Origin: Pseudomonadota bacterium
GTDB lineage: Bacteria > Pseudomonadota > Alphaproteobacteria > Rhizobiales > Xanthobacteraceae
DNA: 64,000 nt
Direction of reading: 5' to 3'
Assembly (NCBI GenBank): GCA_023387735.1
Contig: JAEWHP010000020.1
Location: forward strand, 248,001 to 312,000
Below, piece after piece: positions 44,763 through 52,929 of this stretch. The position numbers were made by a program, and so were the translations under genes. The notes below the pieces were generated by a model that had not been told where the DNA came from, did no database searches, and saw nothing but the letters and a program-made list of their open reading frames with translations. The number at the start of each line of letters is the position of its first letter. Within the stretch, counting starts at the first letter, position 1.

Positions 44763-45590
44763 ATGACACCGCAAGAACGCCAACTGATTGACGATCTTTT
44801 CGACCGGCTGACCAGGCTGGAGAACGCGCCGCGCGATTCCGAGGCGATGTCTGCGATCATGCGGGGCCTGCAGAAGGCGCCGAACGCCGTCTACGCGCTG
44901 GTGCAAACCACGCTGGTGCAGGACGAGGCGCTGAAGCGCGCCGATGCCCGCATCCAGGAACTGGAAGCGGGGGCCGGTCAGCAACAAAACCAGCCTGCCG
45001 GATTCCTCGACTCGATGCGCGATGCGATATTCGGGCAGCAGCAAGGCCAGTCGCAGGGATCAGTGCCGAACGTTCGCGCGCCCGGGATTGGCGACGGCGG
45101 CCGTCCGGCATGGAACACCGGCCAGGTCCTGCAGCAGGGTCAGCCCGGCGGACAGTATGGTCAGCCGGCTTACGGCCAGCCCTACGGCGCGCAGCCGCCG
45201 CAGCAGCAGCCGGCATTCGCCGGCGGTGGCGGCTCGTTCCTCGGCACGGCGGCGGCCGCCGCAGTCGGCGTGGTCGGTGGCTCGATGCTGGCCAACAGCC
45301 TGCGCTCGATGATGGGCGGCGGCAGCGGCAACCAGCAGAGCTTCGGCGACACCGCCAACCACAGCGGCGGCATCGAAGACCGCAGGCCGTGGGGCGGCGA
45401 TCAGTCCGGCGGCGACCTCGCGCGTGAAGCCGGCATCAACGACATCGGTTCGTCGAACCAGCGCGCCGACAACGGCGACTACGGCTCGCGGCAGGGCTTC
45501 TTCGACCAGGGCTCGTACGACGACGATGGCGATGACATGGATCACGACGGCGACGGCTTCGATGGCGACGGTGACGGCGATTACGCGTGA
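44763..45590 (+). CDS. DUF2076 domain protein
   Basis: 275 residues. The N-terminal 80 residues (MTPQERQLIDDLFDRLTRLE ... ALVQTTLVQDEALKRADARI) match DUF2076. A Gln/Gly/Pro-rich middle, a small hydrophobic stretch (GTAAAAAVGVVGGSMLANSL) and an extremely acidic tail of repeated Asp-Gly pairs (DDDGDDMDHDGDGFDGDGDG) follow; the tail could bind calcium-like cations. Function unknown. AAGGAGAGAGG precedes the ATG. A strong terminator follows. Confidence 0.85.
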   Translation: MTPQERQLIDDLFDRLTRLENAPRDSEAMSAIMRGLQKAPNAVYALVQTTLVQDEALKRADARIQELEAGAGQQQNQPAGFLDSMRDAIFGQQQGQSQGSVPNVRAPGIGDGGRPAWNTGQVLQQGQPGGQYGQPAYGQPYGAQPPQQQPAFAGGGGSFLGTAAAAAVGVVGGSMLANSLRSMMGGGSGNQQSFGDTANHSGGIEDRRPWGGDQSGGDLAREAGINDIGSSNQRADNGDYGSRQGFFDQGSYDDDGDDMDHDGDGFDGDGDGDYA

Positions 45591-45614
45591 CCGGTGCGCG
45601 ATCCGGAAATGACG

Positions 45615-45646
45615 AACGGCCGCCCGATCGGGCGGCCGTTTTTTTT
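45615..45646. terminator. Strong bidirectional intrinsic terminator
   Basis: AACGGCCGCCC and GGGCGGCCGTT form an 11-bp stem with a 4-nt loop, followed by a run of eight T. It ends the DUF2076 gene and may also serve the convergent L,D-transpeptidase gene. Confidence 0.9.
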
Positions 45647-45673
45647 AGGTTCGTATTACGCAGCGATGCCCGA

Positions 45674-46459
45674 TCAGATCACAATGACCTTGGCGCCGAC
45701 ATTGACGCGGCCGTAGAGATCGATGACGTCCTCGTTGCGCATCCGGATGCAGCCCGACGATACGTTGGTGCCGATGGTCCAGGGCTCGTTGGAGCCGTGG
45801 ATGCGATAGAGCGACGAACCCAGATACATCGCGCGCGCGCCGAGCGGATTATCCGGACCGCCCTCCATGTGCCGCGGCAGATCGGGGCGGCGCGCCAGCA
45901 TTTCCGGCGGCGGCGTCCAGGCCGGCCATTCCTTCTTGGCGGAAACCGTCTTGACGCCCGACCAGGTGAAGCCGGGACGGCCGACGCCGACGCCATAGCG
46001 CAGCGCCTTGCCGTCGCCCTGCACCAGGAACAGGAACTTGTTCGGCGTGTCGATCACGATGGTGCCCGGGCTTTCCTTGCCGTGATACTCGACCACCTGC
46101 TTCTCGTACTTCGGATCGAGCGGACGCTGCACAGGATCGCCCTCCTCCCGCCGGTATATCGCGTCCTGCGGGTCCGCCGGCGGCAGCAGCATTCGCCTGC
46201 CGTCATAGCCGGGCTGCTGCTCATAGGAGGGCTGCTGATAGCGCCCGCCCTGCGGCCCGTCGCCGAACAGGAATTCGATGAAGCCGCCGCCCATCTGCGA
46301 GCGCCCGGCATGGGCCATGCGCGGCGCAGGCTGCGGCGTCTGGTAGGAGTAAATCATTCGTTCACCGCCTGATTGCCGGGCGTCGAACGCCGCGGCTTCA
46401 CCGGCGAAGCAAAGGCAAGACACGCTCGCAACGAGCGCAAGAGAGACTTTTCCGGACAT
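45674..46459 (-). CDS. L,D-transpeptidase (YkuD domain), secreted
   Basis: 261 residues from the ATG at 46459. A signal peptide (MSGKVSLALVASVSCLCFAG, cleavage near EAAAF) is followed by a Tyr/Pro/Gln-rich linker and a YkuD domain. The catalytic site IHGSNEPWTIGTNVSSGCIR carries the His and the nucleophilic Cys. Family members make 3-3 peptidoglycan crosslinks or attach proteins to peptidoglycan in the periplasm. A longer frame adds 24 unlikely residues. Confidence 0.92.
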   Translation of the reverse strand: MSGKVSLALVASVSCLCFAGEAAAFDARQSGGERMIYSYQTPQPAPRMAHAGRSQMGGGFIEFLFGDGPQGGRYQQPSYEQQPGYDGRRMLLPPADPQDAIYRREEGDPVQRPLDPKYEKQVVEYHGKESPGTIVIDTPNKFLFLVQGDGKALRYGVGVGRPGFTWSGVKTVSAKKEWPAWTPPPEMLARRPDLPRHMEGGPDNPLGARAMYLGSSLYRIHGSNEPWTIGTNVSSGCIRMRNEDVIDLYGRVNVGAKVIVI

Positions 46460-46768
46460 CGACGTACTCTGTACTGTTTCGTCACTGCGGGTTCGCAACC
46501 GCGACCGAGCGGCGCCGTTGCACGCGATCAATACAGATGAAAACCTGATCGGTTTGGTAAACGAAAACGGCGTTTCGATTCACCACGTCGTCAACCGCAG
46601 GCGGATTTGCCCGGTAGCGTTTATTTTGAATGAACGCGCGACCCCCATGGTTAACCGCGGGTGTGCAGCCGGTGGCAAAGCGTCGCCACGAGACGTTCCG
46701 GCGTGAACCTCACGTTAAATCGCGTCGGTGTAAGACATCCCGGTATTTAGAGGGGCAGGGAAAGACTC
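46460..46768. other. Intergenic region between L,D-transpeptidase and cheZ
   Basis: Divergent promoter region of 309 bp. It contains TTAACC and GTTAAA half-sites reminiscent of CtrA-type boxes (46650-46725), but no complete TTAA-N7-TTAA site. No RNA gene or repeat is seen. GAGGGGCAGGGAAAG precedes the cheZ start. Confidence 0.5.
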
Positions 46769-47560
46769 ATGTCGGTTACTCGCAAGCGTTTTCGTATCGA
46801 ACAAGCCATTTTGGGCGATTCTCCCATTTCCATGCCTGTTGAAGGCGGCGAGATCGGACCGATGCATCGCGAGATCATGGCAGAGTTGCGCGCCATACGG
46901 GCGCAGATGGCATCCGTCAGCCCGGCGCGCGCCGCCACAGCCGATGCCACGACCGCGACCGTTAACGCGGAAGTCAGCCGCGAGGTTGCCGACGCCCAGG
47001 CGCTGCTGGAAACCTATCGCGCCCAGATCGAGCAGTGCGAGAAGCTGAAGGTCGAACTCGACCTCATTCACGACGCGATCAACCGCACCAAGCGCGAAAT
47101 CGCAACCCTGCACGGCACGAGCTTTGACGGCCAGGAAATGGCCAAGGTCAATGGCGAACTCGGCGCCGTCGTCGGCGGCACCGAACAGGCCACCCAGCAG
47201 ATTCTCGAGGCCGTCGAGGCGATCGACCAGGCTGCGACCGCGCTGTCCAAGAACATCTCGCCCGACCAGCAGAAGCTGCTCAGCGAGGATATCCAGGAAA
47301 AGGTCGTCGCAATCTTCGAGGCCTGCAATTTCCAGGACCTCACCGGCCAGCGCATCAGCAAGGTGATGAACACGATGAAGTTCATCGAAAAGCACATCAT
47401 CGAGATGATGGAAATCTGGGGCGGCGTCGATGCCATCAAGGCGCATGCACCGCCGATCATCGATACCCGCGAAGGCGACGCCAAGCTGCTCAACGGTCCA
47501 AAGCTGGACGGCGACGACGGTCACGCCTCGCAGAACGACATCGACGCCCTGTTCAATTGA
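46769..47560 (+). CDS. cheZ: Chemotaxis phosphatase CheZ
   Basis: 263 residues, predominantly long helices. The catalytic segment is EACNFQDLTGQRISKV, with Asp190 and Gln194 matching the residues that drive CheY-P hydrolysis in enterobacterial CheZ. The last ten residues, SQNDIDALFN, resemble the C-terminal CheY-binding peptide. It would dephosphorylate CheY-P in the cytoplasm. No che or flagellar genes surround it; the CheY-like gene at 3190 is a candidate partner. Confidence 0.88.
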   Translation: MSVTRKRFRIEQAILGDSPISMPVEGGEIGPMHREIMAELRAIRAQMASVSPARAATADATTATVNAEVSREVADAQALLETYRAQIEQCEKLKVELDLIHDAINRTKREIATLHGTSFDGQEMAKVNGELGAVVGGTEQATQQILEAVEAIDQAATALSKNISPDQQKLLSEDIQEKVVAIFEACNFQDLTGQRISKVMNTMKFIEKHIIEMMEIWGGVDAIKAHAPPIIDTREGDAKLLNGPKLDGDDGHASQNDIDALFN

Positions 47561-47586
47561 TCGAACAGGTTAACGCGGAATAAACG

Positions 47587-47616
47587 AAAACGCCGGCGAG
47601 ATGCCGGCGTTTTTTG
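47587..47616 (+). terminator. Intrinsic terminator after cheZ
   Basis: AAACGCCGGC and GCCGGCGTTT pair around a 5-nt loop, with a run of T ending at 47616. It lies 27 bp after the cheZ stop and 11 bp before a palindromic repeat. Confidence 0.88.
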
Positions 47617-47627
47617 TTCAGGTCCTT

Positions 47628-47728
47628 GTCATCGTCCGCGAAAGCGGACGATCCAGTATTCCAGAGGCGTCAGAAATTCAACGGAGGGACCTCGGCGTAC
47701 CGGATGCCCGCCTTCGCGGGCATGACGA
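47628..47728. repeat. Palindromic intergenic repeat (CGCGAAGGCGG family), copy 2
   Basis: GTCATCGTCCGCGAAAGCGG and ATCCAGTATTCCAGAG, then GGATGCCCGCCTTCGCGGGC and ATGACGA. Same layout as copies at 23256 and 63087, with a variable centre of about 30 bp. It lies between the cheZ terminator and the end of the convergent lipoprotein gene. Confidence 0.85.
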
Positions 47729-47747
47729 GCGCGGGGGTACCGATAGC

Positions 47748-48260
47748 TTACGCCCGCGGCGCGCAGCGGACGTAGACCATGTTGCCGTAACGGACCGCGG
47801 CATCCTTGTCGATAAAGCGGGTGACCAGGATGCGGCCGTCGAACGAGAGGATCTCGCGGTCCTGCTCGCCAGGCGTCGGGCCGGCCGGACCGATGTAGTT
47901 TTTGCCGCTCGGGCTGCCCTTCAGGCGCAGTTCCTGGGGCGTGGCCTGGTCGGCCAGATGCATGATGACGCCGCCGGACTGGCCGGCGCTGATCACGTAA
48001 GGCTGCTTGCACTGGCCACGCGCCGCAGCTTCGGTGCGCGCACGGTCGTTTGGATTCTGGAACGAAGCAAGTCCCCAGCGACCGACGATCTCGTCGGCGC
48101 GGATGCTTGCCGGCATTTCCGGCGCAGCTGCGGGCTCGGCGTCCGGCGCCGGATTGGACGACAGTGACGGCAACGTGCTGCTGCACGCCCCGAGGAAAAC
48201 CGTCAGCGCCGACGCGATCGCCAGATTGGCAACCGTATGCGCACTTCCTGACCTGAACAT
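47748..48260 (-). CDS. Lipoprotein of unknown function
   Basis: 170 residues from the ATG at 48260 (GGGGA upstream). The lipobox is VFLGACSS, so the mature protein is lipid-anchored at Cys. A short disordered linker (PSLSSNPAPDAEPAAAPE) leads to a compact domain starting EIVGRWGLASFQNP and including PYVISAGQSGGVIMHLADQ, which looks beta-rich, like small protease-inhibitor or lipocalin-type domains, but I cannot name it. Its promoter region is shared with the divergent groESL control region. Confidence 0.8.
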   Translation of the reverse strand: MFRSGSAHTVANLAIASALTVFLGACSSTLPSLSSNPAPDAEPAAAPEMPASIRADEIVGRWGLASFQNPNDRARTEAAARGQCKQPYVISAGQSGGVIMHLADQATPQELRLKGSPSGKNYIGPAGPTPGEQDREILSFDGRILVTRFIDKDAAVRYGNMVYVRCAPRA

Positions 48261-48419
48261 CGCATTCCCCCGACCGATTCCTTGAGCCGCTCCCGTCAAG
48301 CAGCCAAGCGCAAAACTCCTGCCGGAGCAATGACGTCCGCTAAATTACGCCGCCACTCCGAATTGGTTTCCGTGGAGCATCCTATATTGGCCTCAAGAAG
48401 GCCTTAACCCCCTTGTTTG

Positions 48420-48449
48420 CTTGACAGGATCGGCGCCAAGCCATATTTC
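48420..48449 (+). promoter_or_regulatory. RpoH (sigma32)-like promoter of groESL
   Basis: CTTGACA (from 48420) and GCCATATTTC (48440-48449) are spaced as in alphaproteobacterial heat-shock promoters (CTTGAC ... CCATAT). The same bases also give a sigma70-like TTGACA with a 17-bp spacer and TATTTC. It lies just before the CIRCE element. Confidence 0.75.
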
Positions 48450-48461
48450 CCGGCACCACGT

Positions 48462-48488
48462 TTAGCACTCAAATGCAACGATTGCTAA
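48462..48488 (+). promoter_or_regulatory. CIRCE operator (HrcA binding site)
   Basis: TTAGCACTC, nine bases, GATTGCTAA: the CIRCE consensus TTAGCACTC-N9-GAGTGCTAA with one mismatch in the right arm. HrcA binding here would repress groESL in unstressed cells. It sits about 12 bp downstream of the promoter -10, over the likely transcription start. Confidence 0.93.
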
Positions 48489-48599
48489 GGGGGAAACCGT
48501 CCCGCCCGGGACGGCATCGAATACCCGGCATCGCAGCCAGTTTCAATGGCAACCCGTTCGGAACCGAAGCCTCTTAGAGGAACTTCAACAGGAGACGTC

Positions 48600-48896
48600 A
48601 TGGCGAAATCAAAATTCCGTCCGCTTCACGACCGCGTCGTGGTCAAGCGCATCGATGCCGAGGAGAAGACCAAGGGCGGCATCATCATTCCCGACAGCGC
48701 CAAGGAAAAGCCGTCGCAGGGTGAAGTCACCGCCGTCGGCCCCGGCGGCCGCGACGAAGCCGGCAAGCTGATCCCGATCGACCTCAAGGTCGGCGACCGC
48801 GTGCTGTTCGGCAAGTGGTCGGGCACCGAGGTCAAGCTCGATGGTGAAGAACTCCTGATCATGAAGGAGAGCGACATCATGGGCGTGCTGAGCTGA
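48600..48896 (+). CDS. groES: Co-chaperonin GroES
   Basis: 98 residues from the ATG at 48600 (AGGAG upstream). The flexible loop that contacts GroEL is EEKTKGGIIIPDSAKEKPSQ; LHDRVVVKR and VLFGKWSGTEVKLDGEELLI are typical. It caps the GroEL ring during folding in the cytoplasm. groEL follows 251 bp downstream, a much wider gap than usual, filled by a palindromic repeat. A longer frame from 48546 is not supported. Confidence 0.96.
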   Translation: MAKSKFRPLHDRVVVKRIDAEEKTKGGIIIPDSAKEKPSQGEVTAVGPGGRDEAGKLIPIDLKVGDRVLFGKWSGTEVKLDGEELLIMKESDIMGVLS

Positions 48897-48937
48897 CGCA
48901 GGCTACGACCGTCGCACACAAGTTCTGGGCCTGCTTC

Positions 48938-49078
48938 CCTTCTCCCCTTGTGGGAGAAGGTGGCGCGGACAAAGTCCGCGCCGGATGAGGGGTCTCTATC
49001 CGCGGAGACAGACCCCTCACCCGTCACGAATGAGCTCCGCTCATTCGTGCCACCCTCTCCCACAAGGGGAGAGGGCAG
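48938..49078. repeat. Palindromic repeat between groES and groEL
   Basis: Nested inverted repeats: CTCCCCTTGTGGGAGAAGG with its partner CCCTCTCCCACAAGGGGAG at the outside, GGATGAGGGGTCTC / AGACCCCTCACC further in, and small GCGCGGACAAAGTCCGCGC and GAATGAGCTCCGCTCATTC hairpins. The 141-bp element separates the two chaperonin genes and would form a very stable structure in the groESL mRNA. Confidence 0.85.
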
Positions 49079-49147
49079 AGAAGCCGAACACTGACGGTTG
49101 GCGACGCGCGGCAAGCGACTTTTTCATTCAAGCAGGAGTAAATTCAA

Positions 49148-50794
49148 ATGGCTGCCAAGGACGTTAAATTTGCGGGAGACGCGCGCGATCGCATGCTGCG
49201 CGGCGTCGATGTTCTCGCCAACGCGGTGAAGGTGACGCTCGGTCCGAAGGGCCGCAACGTCGTGATCGAGAAGAGCTTCGGCGCTCCCCGCATCACCAAG
49301 GACGGCGTCACCGTCGCCAAGGAAATCGAGCTCGACGACAAGTTCGAGAACATGGGCGCGCAGATGCTCCGCGAAGTCGCCTCCAAGACCAACGACACCG
49401 CGGGCGACGGCACCACTACCGCGACCGTGCTGGCGCAGGCGATCGTGCGCGAAGGCGGCAAGGCCGTCGCCGCCGGCATGAATCCGATGGACCTTAAGCG
49501 CGGCATCGACATCGCCGTCCATGCCGTCATCAAGGACATCGAGAAGCGCGCCAAGCCGGTCGCCGCCTCCTCCGAGGTCGCCCAGGTCGGCACCATCTCG
49601 GCCAACGGCGATGCCGCCATCGGCAAGATGATCGCGCAGGCGATGCAGAAGGTCGGCAATGAGGGCGTGATCACCGTCGAGGAAAACAAGTCGCTCGAGA
49701 CCGAAGTCGACATCGTCGAGGGCATGAAGTTCGACCGCGGCTATCTGTCGCCCTACTTCATCACCAACGCCGAGAAGATGACGGCGGAACTCGAAGACGC
49801 CTACGTGCTGCTGCACGAGAAGAAGCTCTCCGGCCTGCAGGCGATGCTGCCGGTGCTGGAAGCCGTGGTGCAGTCCGGCCGGCCGCTGCTGATCATCGCC
49901 GAGGACGTCGAGGGCGAGGCGCTGGCGACGCTCGTGGTCAACCGCCTGCGCGGCGGCCTGAAGGTCGCCGCCGTCAAGGCGCCGGGCTTCGGCGATCGCC
50001 GCAAGGCCATGCTGGAAGACATCGCGATCCTGACCGGCGGTCAGTTGATCTCCGATGAGCTCGGCATGAAGCTCGAAAGCGTCACCGTCAACATGCTGGG
50101 CCGTGCCGGCAAGGTGGTGATCGACAAGGAGAACACCACGATCGTCAAGGGCGCGGGCAAGAAGAAGGATATCGAAGCCCGCGTCACGCAGATCAAGGCG
50201 CAGATCGAGGAGACCACCTCGGACTACGACCGCGAAAAGCTGCAGGAGCGTCTGGCCAAGCTCGCCGGCGGCGTCGCGGTGATCCGCGTCGGCGGCGCGA
50301 CCGAGATCGAGGTCAAGGAAAAGAAGGACCGCGTCGAGGACGCCCTCAACGCGACCCGCGCGGCCGTGCAGGAAGGCATCGTGCCGGGCGGCGGCGTGGC
50401 GCTGCTGCGCGCCAAGAAGGCCGTCGGCCGTATCCACAACGACAATTCCGACGTGCTGGCCGGCATCAACATCGTGCTGAAGGCGCTGGAAGCTCCGGTT
50501 CGCCAGATCTCGGAGAACGCCGGTGTCGAGGGCTCGATCGTTGTCGGCAAGATCCTCGAGAACAAGTCCGAGACCTTCGGCTTCGATGCGCAGACCGAGG
50601 AGTATGTCGACATGGTCGACAAGGGCATCATCGACCCCGCCAAGGTGGTGCGCACCGCGCTGCAGGACGCCTCCTCCGTCGCCGGTCTTCTGGTGACGAC
50701 GGAAGCCATGGTCGCCGAACTGCCGAAGGAGGCTGCGCCGGCAATGCCCGGCGGTGGCGGCGGCATGGGCGGAATGGGCGGCATGGGCTTCTGA
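49148..50794 (+). CDS. groEL: Chaperonin GroEL (60 kDa)
   Basis: 548 residues, normal length. The ATP site has GPKGRNVVIEKSFGAP and DGTTTATVLAQAI; the apical domain and GGGVALLRAKKA are intact. The C-terminus ends GGGGGMGGMGGMGF, the usual Gly-Met tail. It folds proteins in the cytoplasm with GroES. AGCAGGAG lies before the ATG. Rhizobia often carry several groESL copies; the CIRCE/RpoH signals upstream tell how this one is controlled. Confidence 0.97.
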   Translation: MAAKDVKFAGDARDRMLRGVDVLANAVKVTLGPKGRNVVIEKSFGAPRITKDGVTVAKEIELDDKFENMGAQMLREVASKTNDTAGDGTTTATVLAQAIVREGGKAVAAGMNPMDLKRGIDIAVHAVIKDIEKRAKPVAASSEVAQVGTISANGDAAIGKMIAQAMQKVGNEGVITVEENKSLETEVDIVEGMKFDRGYLSPYFITNAEKMTAELEDAYVLLHEKKLSGLQAMLPVLEAVVQSGRPLLIIAEDVEGEALATLVVNRLRGGLKVAAVKAPGFGDRRKAMLEDIAILTGGQLISDELGMKLESVTVNMLGRAGKVVIDKENTTIVKGAGKKKDIEARVTQIKAQIEETTSDYDREKLQERLAKLAGGVAVIRVGGATEIEVKEKKDRVEDALNATRAAVQEGIVPGGGVALLRAKKAVGRIHNDNSDVLAGINIVLKALEAPVRQISENAGVEGSIVVGKILENKSETFGFDAQTEEYVDMVDKGIIDPAKVVRTALQDASSVAGLLVTTEAMVAELPKEAAPAMPGGGGGMGGMGGMGF

Positions 50795-50821
50795 GCCTCG
50801 CCCTTCTCATACAAGCAGATC

Positions 50822-50850
50822 GAAGGCCGCCTCCGGGCGGCCTTCTTTTT
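50822..50850 (+). terminator. Intrinsic terminator after groEL
   Basis: GAAGGCCGCC and GGCGGCCTTC form a 10-bp stem with a 4-nt loop followed by five T, 28 bp after the groEL stop. Confidence 0.9.
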
Positions 50851-50913
50851 GGCTGAAGACATCGGGGTTTGCTGCTACGACGTCACGGATTTCATCGTTC
50901 CGGGAATTTTCAC

Positions 50914-52113
50914 ATGCGCGCGCTCCTGCTCTGCCTGCTCGGTCTGGCGACGGTTTCTGCGGATCTCGCATTCGCCCAGACGAAACCGCAGCCCAAGGCG
51001 CCGGGCGCGAATGAAATCAGGTATTTCACCTCGATCGACGGCCTGATGGACGGCAATGCCGATGTCGTGCTGAAGGAAGCCCGCCAGGGCAGGAACGTCA
51101 CGGCCGCCGTGCTCGACGTCTGCTTTCCCGCCGAGAAGGGTTCCGACCGCAAGGACCGCTTCGTCGCCAACCTCACCGTCAGCGGCCAGAACCTGACCGG
51201 CACCACACAAAGCATCGGCGACAAGCAGCCGGTCAGCGTCAAGCTAACGCGCAAGCCGACCGGCGACACCTTCGAGTTCCGCGGCCAGATCAGCATCGGC
51301 CAGACGGTCACCGAAGTGGCATCAACGGACAATTCCGATCTCAGCGAGAAGGAATTCCTGGAGAACCAGACCAGCGACGACGGCATCACGCCGGCCCCGA
51401 AGGATTTCACCGAAGTGTCGCCGGAGGCGATCGCGGTGCGGGTCAAACTCGAAGCCGCGCTGGATTTCCTCAGGAGCCTGAAGGGCGAAGCCGTCGAAGT
51501 GGGACTGGGCAGCCTTGCGATCACGTGCGACGCCTTGCGCGCCGGCGAGCAGACCATCAACCTTACGGTCGATCCGGAACGTGCGGCCGCGCTGATCGCC
51601 AAGGCCAGGTCGATGCCTGGCGTGCTCGCCGCGGGATGGACCAGCGGCAGCGTCGAGATGGACCGCACCATCCGGTTTGCTGCCGCCGAATGGCGCGACG
51701 GCGACAAGTTGAACAGGGACAAGATCGCATCGGCGATGTCAGGCGTGCTTGCAAGAACGCTCGCCGCCAAGCCCGCCGGCGCCGAATGGGATGCCAACAC
51801 CGGAAAGCTGCACCTGAGCTTCAAGCGGCCGAGCCAGATCTATCCCGCACTCGCCCTTACCGAGACCGTCGAGATCACCGCACTGGTATCGCCGGACAAA
51901 CCGGGCGCTTCGGACCAGCTGATGCTGTGGATCGCAAGCCCCGCAGTTTCCACCGCGGATGAAGGCACGGGTCCAAAGCTGAGCCTGTCGGAGGAGTCCA
52001 TCACCGGCGAGGAGGAAGGAGGCGAACCGGCGGACGACAACGGTTCGGTCGAGGCGTTGGCGAAGGAGTTCAAAGGCCAGCGCTGGGACGCCGACAGGTC
52101 GGTGTGGAAGTAG
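50914..52113 (+). CDS. Secreted protein of unknown function
   Basis: 399 residues from the ATG at 50914. A signal peptide (MRALLLCLLGLATVSADLAF, cleavage near AQ) is followed by a beta-rich sequence with no motif I can name. Segments such as FVANLTVSGQNLTGTTQSIG and QLMLWIASPAVST suggest repeated beta strands. The tail is acidic (SEESITGEEEGGEPADDNGS). It has few cysteines. It stands alone after the groEL terminator. Confidence 0.75.
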   Translation: MRALLLCLLGLATVSADLAFAQTKPQPKAPGANEIRYFTSIDGLMDGNADVVLKEARQGRNVTAAVLDVCFPAEKGSDRKDRFVANLTVSGQNLTGTTQSIGDKQPVSVKLTRKPTGDTFEFRGQISIGQTVTEVASTDNSDLSEKEFLENQTSDDGITPAPKDFTEVSPEAIAVRVKLEAALDFLRSLKGEAVEVGLGSLAITCDALRAGEQTINLTVDPERAAALIAKARSMPGVLAAGWTSGSVEMDRTIRFAAAEWRDGDKLNRDKIASAMSGVLARTLAAKPAGAEWDANTGKLHLSFKRPSQIYPALALTETVEITALVSPDKPGASDQLMLWIASPAVSTADEGTGPKLSLSEESITGEEEGGEPADDNGSVEALAKEFKGQRWDADRSVWK

Positions 52114-52274
52114 CCCGCGACTTCTTCCTCGCGATGATCCAACACGTCACCATGGATGACGTACTTGGCCTGGCACGAAGCTTTTCGAGCATCGCCGCGC
52201 TTTGACCGCCTGATCGTTAAGACTCGATTCAGCTTCCCGGAACATCATCGGCTAACCAAACCGTGGGTCACGCC

Positions 52275-52913
52275 ATGCAAGACCGCGAGCCGATTTTCCT
52301 TGAACGCAGTTGGTATCCAAGACAGCCGGCAGGGATGCCCGATGTCCTGAGCCGCAATCGCGATGACGTGCTGGTGCTGCGCGAGCCATTCGGCGCGCGC
52401 GCCCGGCCTTTCATGTTCGCCGCGATAGCGCTGGTGGCCAGTTTTGCGCTGGGATGGGCAGGCGCCCTGCATTGGCCCGAGGTCGCAAACCTGATCGGCG
52501 TCGATCAGATCGCGCAGCAGGACGCGCCGTCACCTTCCGTTGCCGCGGCAAAACCGGGCAAGACGGAAAGCGCCCGAAAGGCCGCATCGACGTCAAACGC
52601 GGCACCCGTCACCGTCGGCAGCATTCCAAAGCCCTCCGCCCTGGCAGCAAGCGCGGTGTTCGCAAATCCGAATCCCGTGGTGATGGCGGCGAAGCCATCC
52701 CTGGCGCCCGCACCGGAAACGAAACCAACAACCATTCCCGGATGGAGCGTTGTCGAAGTTCGCGACGGAACCGCCGTGCTCGAAGGCCCCGACGGCATCA
52801 AGATGGGCGCCCGCGGCGACATGGTTCCCGGAATCGGGCGAATTGACTCCATCGTGCGCTGGGGCAACCGCTGGATCGTTGCCACCGCGCATGGATTGAT
52901 CGCGACGCAGTAG
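52275..52913 (+). CDS. Single-pass membrane protein of unknown function
   Basis: 212 residues from the ATG at 52275; an ATG 12 bp earlier is an alternative. A cytoplasmic N-terminus of about 45 residues is followed by one hydrophobic helix (FMFAAIALVASFALGWAGAL), a Pro/Ala/Lys-rich linker and a small C-terminal beta domain (WSVVEVRDGTAVLEGPDGIK and IDSIVRWGNRWIVATAHGLI). The layout resembles GspC/PilP-type envelope proteins, but no secretion or pilus genes are nearby. Confidence 0.7.
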   Translation: MQDREPIFLERSWYPRQPAGMPDVLSRNRDDVLVLREPFGARARPFMFAAIALVASFALGWAGALHWPEVANLIGVDQIAQQDAPSPSVAAAKPGKTESARKAASTSNAAPVTVGSIPKPSALAASAVFANPNPVVMAAKPSLAPAPETKPTTIPGWSVVEVRDGTAVLEGPDGIKMGARGDMVPGIGRIDSIVRWGNRWIVATAHGLIATQ

Positions 52914-52929
52914 TTACGAGACCGCAGAC

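Larger units (their letters stand above)
48261..48599. other. Divergent control region of the lipoprotein gene and groESL
   Basis: This 339-bp region contains the RpoH-like promoter and CIRCE operator described separately, followed by an untranslated leader of over 110 bp before groES. No further gene is seen. Confidence 0.8.
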
